DNA of 64,000 nt from contig NZ_CP061170.1 of NCBI RefSeq assembly GCF_011751745.2, positions 2,790,001-2,854,000 of the forward strand, read 5' to 3'. Shown piece after piece: positions 43,752 to 51,861 of the stretch. Source of the stretch: Paramicrobacterium fandaimingii (GTDB lineage: Bacteria > Actinomycetota > Actinomycetes > Actinomycetales > Microbacteriaceae). The notes under the pieces are model-generated. The model was given only the letters and a program-made list of their open reading frames with translations, was not told where the DNA came from and did not search any database. Numbering within the stretch: the stretch's first letter is position 1; each line of letters opens with the position of its first letter. The translations under genes were made by a program, and so were the position numbers.

Positions 43752-46469
43752 GTGTCTTCCTTCCTCTATTCCCTCGGCCGCGCTATGCACCGCACCCGTA
43801 AAACGGTGATCGGCGTGTGGATCCTCCTTTTGGCAATGCTGGGCGCCGGCGCCCTTCTGTTCAGCCAAGACATGGATAACAGCATCTCAATTCCGGGCAC
43901 CGAATCACAGCAGGCGCTCGATTCGCTCAGCGCGACATTCCCCCAGGTGAGCGGATCCAGCGCGCAGATCATCATCGTCGCCCCCGACGGCGAGACAGTG
44001 ACCGATGCCGACGTCGAGACGCCCGTCACCGACGCCGTCGATACTCTGGCCGACATCGACCACGTCGATGCCGTGACCTCGCCCTACGACGACACCGTCT
44101 CCGGCTCCATCAACGACGACGAGACAGCCGCACTCATTCAGGTGCAGCTCGATGGCAGCACATTCGAGATTCCAGATTCGACAAAGACAGAACTCGAGGA
44201 TGCCGTCGAGGCACTCGGCTCCGACCTCCCCGACGGCTCCGAGGCCTCCCTCGGCGGCGAGCTGTTCAGCCAGGAGATGCCCGAGATCAGTTTGGTTGAG
44301 GGCATCGGCGTTGTCGTCGCGCTCGTGGTTCTCGTGCTGACATTCGGGTCGTTCCTCGCGGCGGGTATGCCTCTCATCACGGCGATGGTCGCCGTTGGGG
44401 CGTCCATGTCGCTCATTCTCGGCGCAACGGCATTCACGTCGATCACGTCGACGACGCCCATGCTTGCGCTCATGCTCGGTCTCGCCGTCGGAATCGACTA
44501 CGCCCTCTTCGTCATCTCGCGGCACCGCGATCAGCTTCGCGACGGACTCGACGTCGACGAATCGATTGCTCGTTCTGTGGCGACGGCGGGATCTGCCGTC
44601 GTCTTCGCGGGTCTCACCGTGATCATCGCCCTTCTCGGCCTCGGGGTCGCCGGCATCCCCTTCCTCACCGTCATGGGCGTTGCAGCGGCACTCGGCGTCG
44701 GCATCGCCGTCGTCGTGTCGCTCACGCTGCTTCCCGCGCTGCTCGCTGTGTCGGGCGAACGGCTGCGCCCTAAGCGCACGAAGTCGCAGATCGATGAAGG
44801 CACGGCCACTGCGAAGCCCAATCGGTTCTTCCTCGGCTGGGTACGCACCGTCACCAGGCGGCCTCTCGTGACCATTGTCGCCGTCGTCGCTGTGCTCGGC
44901 ATTGCATCGATTCCCGCGCTCGGGCTCAAGCTCGCCCTTCCCGATGCAGGGGGTCTTCCCGAAGACAACCAGGCGCGCCACACCTACGATCTCGTCTCCG
45001 AGAACTTCGGCGAGGGCTACAACGGCATGCTCATCGTCACCGGCCCGATCATCACCAGCACGGACCCACTCGGTCTGATGCAAGACATCGGCGATGAGAT
45101 CGAGCAACTCGACGGCGTCGCCACGGTGCCGCTTGCAGTCCCCAATGAGACAGCAGATACCGGAATCGTGCAGGTCGTGCCCGAGCACGGACCCGATTCC
45201 GATGAGACGAAGGCGCTCGTTCACGAGATCCGTGCGCTGCACGACCATTTTCTCGATGAGTACGATGTCGACCTTTCCGTCACGGGCTTCACCGCCGTCG
45301 GCATCGACGTCTCGGCAAAGCTCGGTCAGGCCCTGCTTCCCTTCGGACTTCTCGTTGTCGGACTGTCGCTCGTGCTTCTGACGATGGTCTTCCGCTCTGT
45401 CTGGGTGCCCATCAAGGCAACCTTGGGCTATCTGCTCTCGGTCGGCGCTTCGTTTGGAGCCGTGACTCTCGTGTTCGGCAACGGAGTCTTCGCCGAAGCG
45501 CTCGGCGTCGCACGCACGGGCCCCGTGATCAGCTTTCTCCCGATCATTCTTATGGGTGTGCTCTTCGGCCTCGCCATGGACTACGAGGTATTTCTCGTCT
45601 CGCGCATTCGCGAGGATTACGTGCACGGCAAGAGCGCACGTCGCGCGATCGAGACCGGCTTCACCTCGTCTGCAAAGGTCGTGACGGCGGCAGGCGTGAT
45701 CATGATCGCCGTGTTCGCCGCGTTCGTGCCAAGCGAAGATGTGAATATCAAACCCATTGCGCTCGGGCTCGCGGTAGGCGTGTTCGTCGACGCCTTCATC
45801 GTGCGCATGACCCTTGTGCCCGCGGTTCTCGCCCTACTCGGGGACAAGGCGTGGTGGATGCCGAAATGGCTCGACCGCGTTCTTCCCTCGTTCGACGTGG
45901 AGGGTGAGGGGCTCGCACGAGAGCTCGAGCTCGCCGAGTGGCCCGCCCCGGGCGCGAACCTCGCCGTCGCAGCCGATGATCTGTCGCTCACGGTCAAGGG
46001 CGAGGAGGTGCTCGCCCCGACGAGCATGCGCATCGCACCGGGATCCGTGCACGCTGTTCGCGGAGACAGCGCTCGTGCCGTCACCGCGGCTCTGCTCGCG
46101 ATCACCGGCAGGCTCCCGGGCGCGGTCGGCACGCTGAAAGTCAACGGCCTGGTTATTCCGTCGCGTGCGTCGGCGGTGCGCCGCACCGCGGGCTACGTGA
46201 CTCTTGCCTCGTCGACCCAGCCCATCGCCGATGTGAGAGCCGCACTGGCTGAGCAGCCGAGACTGCTTGCCATCGACGGGGTCGACCATGTCACCGAGCC
46301 GGCGCAGCGCGAACGGCTGATCGCCGAGATCGCGAAGGCGCGTTCCCATCGCACAGCGCCGACCATCGTGCTGGGCTGCGGCGCAGCATCCGACGTCGAC
46401 ATCGCCGATGACGAAACGCTCGTCGACGAACTCACCTCTCGCTCACTCGTCACGGAGGCATCCGCATGA
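43752..46469 (+). CDS. MMPL/RND-family transporter with C-terminal degenerate ABC-ATPase-like domain
   Basis: A 905-aa membrane protein. Residues 1-~715 form an MMPL-type RND transporter: helix 1 (TVIGVWILLLAMLGAGALLF), an extracellular domain, two helix bundles with GLAVGIDYALFVISRHRDQ and GLAMDYEVFLVSRIRE (proton-relay Asp). Residues ~737-905 resemble an ABC nucleotide-binding domain: LAVAADDLSLTVKGEEVL, VRGDSARAVTAALLAITG in the Walker A position, and LLAIDGVDHVTEPAQRERL in the Walker B position. The Walker A Lys and following Gly-rich loop are lost (G771-x4-A-V777), so ATP hydrolysis is unlikely. GTG start after GGAG. It overlaps yhgE by 4 bp, so the two act together. Confidence 0.88.
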   Translation: MSSFLYSLGRAMHRTRKTVIGVWILLLAMLGAGALLFSQDMDNSISIPGTESQQALDSLSATFPQVSGSSAQIIIVAPDGETVTDADVETPVTDAVDTLADIDHVDAVTSPYDDTVSGSINDDETAALIQVQLDGSTFEIPDSTKTELEDAVEALGSDLPDGSEASLGGELFSQEMPEISLVEGIGVVVALVVLVLTFGSFLAAGMPLITAMVAVGASMSLILGATAFTSITSTTPMLALMLGLAVGIDYALFVISRHRDQLRDGLDVDESIARSVATAGSAVVFAGLTVIIALLGLGVAGIPFLTVMGVAAALGVGIAVVVSLTLLPALLAVSGERLRPKRTKSQIDEGTATAKPNRFFLGWVRTVTRRPLVTIVAVVAVLGIASIPALGLKLALPDAGGLPEDNQARHTYDLVSENFGEGYNGMLIVTGPIITSTDPLGLMQDIGDEIEQLDGVATVPLAVPNETADTGIVQVVPEHGPDSDETKALVHEIRALHDHFLDEYDVDLSVTGFTAVGIDVSAKLGQALLPFGLLVVGLSLVLLTMVFRSVWVPIKATLGYLLSVGASFGAVTLVFGNGVFAEALGVARTGPVISFLPIILMGVLFGLAMDYEVFLVSRIREDYVHGKSARRAIETGFTSSAKVVTAAGVIMIAVFAAFVPSEDVNIKPIALGLAVGVFVDAFIVRMTLVPAVLALLGDKAWWMPKWLDRVLPSFDVEGEGLARELELAEWPAPGANLAVAADDLSLTVKGEEVLAPTSMRIAPGSVHAVRGDSARAVTAALLAITGRLPGAVGTLKVNGLVIPSRASAVRRTAGYVTLASSTQPIADVRAALAEQPRLLAIDGVDHVTEPAQRERLIAEIAKARSHRTAPTIVLGCGAASDVDIADDETLVDELTSRSLVTEASA

Positions 46470-48592
46470 GCAACAGCTTCTCTTTCATCGAACGAACCGA
46501 CAACGCGAAGCGTGTGCGGCCACTGACCCTCGTGGGGCTGCTACTCGTGCCGTTCGTCATCGCCGGAATGCTGGTGTGGGCGCTCTGGGACCCGAGCGAC
46601 CGCCTCGACTCTGTGAAAGCTGCCATCGTCAACAACGACGAGCCCGTGGAGATCAACGGCCAGACCGTGCCGCTCGGCAGGCAGCTCGGAGCGGGGCTCG
46701 TTGGCAGCGACGACGAGGAGACCAACTACACCTGGGAGGTGACCGACTCCGACGGCGCAAGCGAGGGTCTCCAGGACGGCACATACGCTGCTGTCGTGAC
46801 GATCCCCGAGAACTTCTCAGAGGCCGCAACGTCTACGGCTGGCGATGCCGACGATGCCGAGCAGGCCGTGATCGACGTCACGACAAGCGAGAAGTCGCGG
46901 CTGATTGACGACGCGGTGAGCCAGGTCGTTACGACGACGGCGGCAAACATTCTGGGCACCAACCTCACCACGAACTATCTCGACAACGTGTTTCTCGGCT
47001 TCAACACGCTGCATGACCAGCTTGGGGATGCTGCCGACGGTGCGAACGAACTCGCAGACGGCACAACAGAGCTGTCTGACGGAATGACCAAAGCCGCGGA
47101 CGGCGCGGGTGAGCTGGCCGACAGCTCAGACGGCCTCGTCACGGGTGCGCAGGGCCTCGCCGATGGTGCATCCGGCATCGCCGATGGCGCGGGCGACCTG
47201 ACGACGGGTGCGCAGGGCCTCGCAGACGGAGCATCGCAGTCGGCGGCCGGCGCGTCCGCGCTTGCGGGCGGCGCAAGCCAGCTCGGTGCGGGGCTGCAGC
47301 GCCTCGTCGATGGACTGAATGAGCTTAAGACGCAGACCGCGGCATTGCCTGGTCAAGCACAGGGTCTCGCGGATGGCGCAGCCGGCGTCTCCACCGGAGT
47401 CGACAGTATCGCGACGGCGTTGGAGGACGATATCCAACCGCTTGCGGATGCATGTGCAGCTGGTGAAACGGAGAAGTGCGAGCAACTCACGAAAACCGTC
47501 GCGAGTGTGACTACGTCCGCCAAAACTGTCGGCGATACTGCCTCCGAGGTCTCAGCTGGCATGACCAAATTTAGCGCAGGAATGCAGCCCCTCGCCGATG
47601 GCATCGCGTCTGCAGCATCCGGGGCGGCTGCTGTTCAGACAGGCGCCAACGACCTCTCCTCGGGCGCAACGAGTCTGTCCGCCGGTCTCGAAAAGCTCTC
47701 CGGCGGTGCCTCACAGCTGGCGGGCGGCGCAGGGCAGCTCGGCTCTGGTGCCGAGCAGCTGTCGACCGGTGCGTCCCAGTACGCGACAGGCATCGAGACG
47801 TACACAGGCGGCGTCGTCTCGCTCAGCGAGGCGATGACAAAGCTCGGCGACGGCACGTCCGAGCTCAGCGACGGTGCCGGCTCGCTCGCCGACGGCCTCG
47901 ACCAGGCCGTCGAGCAGATACCCAACTACAGCGAGTCAGAGCGCAGCTCGCTCTCTGAAGTCGTCGCCGATCCGGTTTCGGCCAGCGACGAGGAGAGCTC
48001 AGCGTTCTCGTTCGGCTCCGGCGGCATTCCGCTTTACGCCGTGATCGCACTGTGGCTCGGAGCTCTCGCCACGTTCTTCATGCTTCGTGCGACACCACGA
48101 GCCGCACTCGGCTCCACGCGCTCAGCATTCATGCTGACGCTGCGCTCGGCGGTGCCCGGACTCGTTCTCGGGGTCGTGCAGGGTGTGCTCGTGTCGATCA
48201 TCGTGAGCATCGCGCAGGGAATGAACTTCGCCGAAGGCCTCGGCTTTGCCTGCATCGCCGCCCTCATCGGAGCATCCTTCTCTGCCGTCAACCAGGCACT
48301 CGTCGCCGTGCTGGGAGGTGCCGGACGCTTTATTTCGATGATCGTCGGCATTCTCGCCCTCGCCACCGGTGTGATCTCGACGGTGCCCGGCGTGCTCGAT
48401 CAGTTATTCGGGATGCTGCCGGTCAGCCCGGCCCGTGATGCGTTGAGCGCCGTGATCATCGGCACTCCGGGCATCGGAGCGGCAATCGTCGCCCTCGCTG
48501 TGTGGCTGATCGGAGCGATCGCTGCGACAACGCTCAGCGTCGCGCTGAGACGCACGGTCTCAGCCCGAAAGCTGACTACGGCCCCGGCCTGA
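46466..48592 (+). CDS. YhgE/Pip-family membrane protein
   Basis: A 708-aa protein of the YhgE/Pip family, related to ABC-2 type membrane subunits and to the T7SS protein EsaA. One N-terminal helix (LVGLLLVPFVIAGMLVWALW) anchors a large extracellular region. Its middle (~residues 185-480) is a long chain of helical repeats built on x-LADGA / GAxxLxxGA, and the C-terminal ~180 residues hold five helices. A patch at about 47320-47560 is less GC-rich and contains a Cys pair. Translation is coupled to the MMPL gene. It probably forms an exporter or envelope complex with MMPL under TetR control. Confidence 0.9.
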   Translation: MSNSFSFIERTDNAKRVRPLTLVGLLLVPFVIAGMLVWALWDPSDRLDSVKAAIVNNDEPVEINGQTVPLGRQLGAGLVGSDDEETNYTWEVTDSDGASEGLQDGTYAAVVTIPENFSEAATSTAGDADDAEQAVIDVTTSEKSRLIDDAVSQVVTTTAANILGTNLTTNYLDNVFLGFNTLHDQLGDAADGANELADGTTELSDGMTKAADGAGELADSSDGLVTGAQGLADGASGIADGAGDLTTGAQGLADGASQSAAGASALAGGASQLGAGLQRLVDGLNELKTQTAALPGQAQGLADGAAGVSTGVDSIATALEDDIQPLADACAAGETEKCEQLTKTVASVTTSAKTVGDTASEVSAGMTKFSAGMQPLADGIASAASGAAAVQTGANDLSSGATSLSAGLEKLSGGASQLAGGAGQLGSGAEQLSTGASQYATGIETYTGGVVSLSEAMTKLGDGTSELSDGAGSLADGLDQAVEQIPNYSESERSSLSEVVADPVSASDEESSAFSFGSGGIPLYAVIALWLGALATFFMLRATPRAALGSTRSAFMLTLRSAVPGLVLGVVQGVLVSIIVSIAQGMNFAEGLGFACIAALIGASFSAVNQALVAVLGGAGRFISMIVGILALATGVISTVPGVLDQLFGMLPVSPARDALSAVIIGTPGIGAAIVALAVWLIGAIAATTLSVALRRTVSARKLTTAPA

Positions 48593-48619
48593 CACGATGC
48601 TGGTCTCCGAGTTCGAGCT

Positions 48620-49240
48620 CTACTCCGCGCGCTCGTAGACCGGCTCGTCGTCTGCGCCGAGAATCACCTCGATCTCGTCACCGTCAAACGCAGCGAGGTA
48701 GCCCTCGGGCAGCGCAAAGACCTTCAGAAGGGCAGCTCGTGAACGCACGAGCTGCCCGACGCTCACCACCGTCAGTGTGCGTTCATCGGGTTCCTCGCCT
48801 GGAAACCCGAGAAACCACCCCGAGTCGCGCTTGTCTGTCGGCGTCGTATGGTGCGCGACCAGAGCGTGCGATTCGAGCACGCCTTCTGCGCACACCACTT
48901 TCTGGGTAAAAACGGCGGGTGCGGCACTCTTAAGCCCCGCGAGGCGCGAAACGGCGGACTGTTCGGCCTCAACGGCGAGAGCGAGCGTGACGTTCGAAAC
49001 CCAGTCGTGCAGGTCGCCCGCGAAGTCCGGGCAGTGCACGACGAGGGTCTCCGCATCGGCAACGAGCTTGAATGCACTCCAGCCGGCGCGCAGCACGAAC
49101 CCGTCAACGATGAGCTCGGCTGGTGCCGCTTGGATGACGTCGAAGAACGCCTCGACCTGCGGGCCGAGCACCGGGTCTGCCGTGCACGAAATGGTTTGTC
49201 CTGCGATTTGTCGTGAGTACGTCTCAGCCACGCTTCTCAT
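48620..49240 (-). CDS. DUF2185/Imm33-like protein at the end of the T7SS locus
   Basis: A 206-aa protein. The N-terminal ~115 residues are an uncharacterised beta-rich region (YSRQIAGQTISCTADPVLG, LHDWVSNVTLALAVEAEQ). The C-terminal part carries VAHHTTPTDKRDSGWFLGFPGEEPDE, which resembles the DSGW...G-E core of the DUF2185/Imm33 immunity-protein family. Such proteins are predicted to neutralise secreted toxins. It is downstream of the terminator at 49340-49374, so it is probably transcribed separately. No obvious cognate toxin lies in the window. Confidence 0.65.
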   Translation of the reverse strand: MRSVAETYSRQIAGQTISCTADPVLGPQVEAFFDVIQAAPAELIVDGFVLRAGWSAFKLVADAETLVVHCPDFAGDLHDWVSNVTLALAVEAEQSAVSRLAGLKSAAPAVFTQKVVCAEGVLESHALVAHHTTPTDKRDSGWFLGFPGEEPDERTLTVVSVGQLVRSRAALLKVFALPEGYLAAFDGDEIEVILGADDEPVYERAE

Positions 49241-49339
49241 CGTATCGACGACCCTCCGCGTGTTCCGGAGCGACTACCGTGAAATTTCGGATGCCTCGAC
49301 AGCGGCCCCGCTGAAATCGAGGTGCCGCACACACAAGAA

Positions 49340-49374
49340 GGGCCCGAATCCGGTGTAGTACCGGACTCGGGCCC
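49340..49374 (-). terminator. Terminator after the second WXG100 gene
   Basis: A 14-bp stem (49340-49353 with 49361-49374) with a 7-nt loop. The one imperfect pair is G-U in the minus-strand RNA but A-C in the plus-strand RNA, and the minus-strand transcript continues TTCTTGTGTG. Both facts favour termination of the minus-strand T7SS transcript, 30 nt after the WXG100 stop. Confidence 0.8.
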
Positions 49375-49403
49375 CTCCAGCTCCGGCTTTCGCCGAGTGA
49401 TGC

Positions 49404-49679
49404 CTAAAGCGTCGAGTCGTGATCGTGCGTACGAGCCGACTTGTCGCGAAGCGATGTGGCCATCTCGTTGACGCCGTTGACCGCCTGGTCGATACCGGAG
49501 TTGAGCTCGCGGTAACCCTCGCCAAAGCGATCCGAAGCAACCTCGGTAACGAAACCCTCTCCGAGAAGGTCTTCGACCTTGCCCAGAAGCGTCGTCAGCT
49601 CGGTACGGAGCGTCTCCGCACCCGTGTCGAGTGCGCCGGCCGTAGCCTCAACCTGTTCGTGACTAAAGTGAAAAACCAT
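49404..49679 (-). CDS. WXG100-like secreted protein, paralog B
   Basis: A 91-aa helical protein of ESAT-6/WXG100 size. It is a clear paralog of the 94-aa protein at 53474-53758; both start MVFH and share the block LLG-x-GFVTEV-x-S-x-RFG-x-GYR. The turn that is W-x-G in standard members reads GEGF, so the tryptophan is absent. Predicted to be a helical-hairpin substrate of the EssC-like ATPase. A GGGGA-N4-TCCCC dyad stands 71 bp upstream, and a terminator follows. Confidence 0.75.
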   Translation of the reverse strand: MVFHFSHEQVEATAGALDTGAETLRTELTTLLGKVEDLLGEGFVTEVASDRFGEGYRELNSGIDQAVNGVNEMATSLRDKSARTHDHDSTL

Positions 49680-49747
49680 TCTGGCAACCCCTTCTCGTTA
49701 CTTTCAACGTCTGGAACCCAGTTAACCGTGCGAATGTATCTCTGCCA

Positions 49748-49765
49748 ATGGGGAGGAGTCCCCAT
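49748..49765. promoter_or_regulatory. Shared dyad upstream of WXG100 paralog B
   Basis: ATGGGGA-GGAG-TCCCCAT is a perfect 7-bp-arm dyad. Its core GGGGA-N4-TCCCC is repeated upstream of paralog A at 53834-53847. On the minus strand it is followed about 20 nt later by GGTTAAC, which corresponds to GGTTAGC in the other copy. It overlaps the 3' end region of the membrane-protein gene by position only, since that gene ends at 49772. Confidence 0.7.
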
Positions 49766-49771
49766 CTGCTG

Positions 49772-50626
49772 CTACGTGAGTGGTGTGGCGATCTCTCGCA
49801 TCATCGAGACCGCAGTCTCTGTTGAGACTCGCCCACTTTCGTGCAGCTGTCTCACGCCGTCAGCGGTACGTCGACGGAGGTCGTCTTCATTGAGGTCATC
49901 CCGCTTTCGAAGGATCTTCGCAATGTGCTCGCCCAGCGCAGCGTCGAGATCTCGTCCTTCCGCGGTGTCTCCATGCAGTGCTTGGAGCATTGTCTGTCTC
50001 TTCCTCACCCACAAGAACAGGGCGATGTAGCCGACTGCGGTGACCGCAACGCAGACGGCTCCGACCGTTGCTCCCGGCAGAAACCAGTAACCGTAGTTCG
50101 AAACATGCATACTGAACATCACGGTGCCGAGCGCAAACAAGGCCCCGTAGACGATGAGCAGCGGCGGCGAATATGGAAGAGATCGGGGCAGGCTTCGCTT
50201 CTCGATCACAAGAGACGCGACGAGCGATGCGACGCCGAGAAGTCCGGTGATCGCGCTTGGCACCCCGATATCAATGAAGTAGTCGTCGAAATTGGTCGGG
50301 GAATTAGGCAGGAACAAGACGCCGACCGTCACGGTGAGCAGGATGATCACCAAGACCATAACGATCTTCTTTGGCTTGTTTGCGTCTTTGCGCGCAATCG
50401 ACATCCGCCGATCACGATCAGACTGAAGCACGTTGATGATCTTTTTTCCAGATCCCCCTGCCACGGATGCGCGGAGCGCCGTGAGAAGTTGCGTCGGTGA
50501 CGACCAGGTTGGCAACTCCTGCGCGTGCGCCAGCGAGATCTGTTCATCGCCTGAGGAGGGAGTCAGGTAATCGCGCTCCGGCACCTGCCGAAGGACTTCC
50601 TGCCAGTTCGAACGCGCGTCGGTCAT
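49772..50626 (-). CDS. T7SS-linked multipass membrane protein
   Basis: A 284-aa protein with a ~90-residue cytoplasmic N terminus (QEVLRQVPERDYLTPSS, then a basic RDRRMSIARKDANKPKK), about five hydrophobic segments (IVMVLVIILLTVTVGVLFL, VPSAITGLLGVASLVASLVI, PPLLIVYGALFALGTVMF, FLPGATVGAVCVAVTAVGYIALFLW) and a charged C-terminal helical tail. I recognise no family. It sits in the T7SS gene row and is a candidate membrane component in place of the missing EccD/EssB-type subunits; that is inference from position. GC is visibly lower than in flanking regions. Confidence 0.75.
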   Translation of the reverse strand: MTDARSNWQEVLRQVPERDYLTPSSGDEQISLAHAQELPTWSSPTQLLTALRASVAGGSGKKIINVLQSDRDRRMSIARKDANKPKKIVMVLVIILLTVTVGVLFLPNSPTNFDDYFIDIGVPSAITGLLGVASLVASLVIEKRSLPRSLPYSPPLLIVYGALFALGTVMFSMHVSNYGYWFLPGATVGAVCVAVTAVGYIALFLWVRKRQTMLQALHGDTAEGRDLDAALGEHIAKILRKRDDLNEDDLRRRTADGVRQLHESGRVSTETAVSMMREIATPLT

Positions 50627-50635
50627 AGGCCCCTT

Positions 50636-51208
50636 CTAATCGACGCTCAGACTACCAGCCAGTGCGACTGCATCGTCGAAAACCACACCGATCATTTGAG
50701 CCTGCATATCGACGATGTCCACAATCACGAGCACGTACTTTTCCACTCGCGCGAGACGCAGACTTCCCGCGACGAGCGCATCTTCACCGTCGATTTCGAC
50801 AGGGATCGTATGAGCCACGCTGACAATGCGCTTGCCGTCGACGGGCTCGTGTTCGACGACCTGCGGGAACGAGTATGTAGCAGCATCACCAGTGAGCAAA
50901 TCTGCAACCGGGGTCACTCCGTCGTACTCCATGATGTAGCTGTGAGCCACAGTTTCCGTACCGAACTCGCGAGGAAAATACCAGAACTTGCGTGACGCGA
51001 TCTCGTGACGAACGTCAGTGATAACGCGCGCCGCCCTCTCGGTGCGGTCGCGCAGGTCAGCTTCACCAGGTAGACCGTCTGTCGTTTGGAAGGCAACAGC
51101 CTTTGCCCACTGCTCGGTCGACTCGTACGGACCCGAGGGAAATTGAGTGGGAACTTCGATCCATGTCTCAGTGTCGAAATCGACGTCTGTCGTGGACTGT
51201 GACTTCAT
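50636..51208 (-). CDS. Unknown T7SS-linked protein (190 aa)
   Basis: A soluble, acidic protein with no signal peptide or transmembrane helix. Notable segments are TWIEVPTQFPSGPYESTEQWAKAV, FWYFPREFGTETVAHSYIMEYDG and a beta-rich C terminus (KRIVSVAHTIPVEIDGED, RVEKYVLVIVDIVDMQAQMIGVVFDDAV). It resembles in length and layout the 208-aa neighbour with which it overlaps by 4 bp; both may derive from one fold. No known family. Chaperone, adaptor or immunity roles are possible, none is shown. Confidence 0.7.
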   Translation of the reverse strand: MKSQSTTDVDFDTETWIEVPTQFPSGPYESTEQWAKAVAFQTTDGLPGEADLRDRTERAARVITDVRHEIASRKFWYFPREFGTETVAHSYIMEYDGVTPVADLLTGDAATYSFPQVVEHEPVDGKRIVSVAHTIPVEIDGEDALVAGSLRLARVEKYVLVIVDIVDMQAQMIGVVFDDAVALAGSLSVD

Positions 51209-51831
51209 GGTCTCCGCATCCAGTTGAAGGTCCCGGCGATGGCATCGAAGAGGTCGCTGACAATGCCGATGAGGTCGCTCTTCTCTTCGCCTGGCGGCAC
51301 GAGCAACGTTGCGCTGAGCATCAGCGGCGCACGCCCGGTTGATTTCGGCGCCTCAAAAAGATGGTGAACGGTCAACGCGCCGACCCCGGCATCACCGTCG
51401 GGCAACGTCGGCTGTCGTTCTTCCCAGCGCCAGACGGCGAGCCCGTTCACGAGGCTCTCCTCGAGCTCATGGCTCGCCATCAGACGATTCCGAAAGTCAT
51501 CGAGCTGGTGCGCACCACCGATCGGTGCCGGCAGAACCACAAGAGAAGCGGGAAGCAGAGCATTGTCGATGGCCTTCACGGGAAGGTAGATCGACGATGC
51601 ACGCCGCTTCTTCATATCTACGAACAGCCCATGCGTCAGCGCTCGGTAGTACATGTAATCTTTCGCCTGCCCGCGAGGCTGAAACACCTTCTTCAGGCTG
51701 TCGACGAATACCTTCTCCGCTTCGTCGTTGACGGCGAAACGCTTCCACCCCGGCGGAAGGAGAAGTGAGTAGGTGACAGACGGGCGACTCGCCTCGGGAG
51801 CCTCACCCGTCAACTCCGACTTCAGATCCAT
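51205..51831 (-). CDS. Unknown T7SS-linked protein (208 aa)
   Basis: A soluble protein opening SVTYSLLLPPGWKRFAVNDEAEKVFVDSLKKVF, with a middle DYMYYRALTHGLFVDMKKRRASSIYLP and a C terminus ending AIAGTFNWMRRP. No motif of a known enzyme. It is translationally coupled to the 190-aa gene (ATGA overlap) and follows the 407-aa LXG-like gene by 30 bp. The position next to a candidate secreted protein allows an immunity or targeting-chaperone role, but sequence alone does not decide. Confidence 0.7.
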   Translation of the reverse strand: MDLKSELTGEAPEASRPSVTYSLLLPPGWKRFAVNDEAEKVFVDSLKKVFQPRGQAKDYMYYRALTHGLFVDMKKRRASSIYLPVKAIDNALLPASLVVLPAPIGGAHQLDDFRNRLMASHELEESLVNGLAVWRWEERQPTLPDGDAGVGALTVHHLFEAPKSTGRAPLMLSATLLVPPGEEKSDLIGIVSDLFDAIAGTFNWMRRP

Positions 51832-51861
51832 ACAGGCCCCATCCCCGCCGTAAAACCCACG

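Noticed and set aside
43905-45626. Long open frame on the minus strand across the MMPL gene (about 573 codons)
   Set aside because: Antisense shadow of the MMPL gene, rich in His/Asp/Glu/Arg/Gly as expected for a reverse frame, with no recognisable domain.
46466-48592. YhgE/Pip protein as the EsaA subunit of the neighbouring T7SS
   Set aside because: The families are related, but the gene is on the opposite strand, coupled to MMPL under a TetR operator and separated from the T7SS row by a convergent gene.
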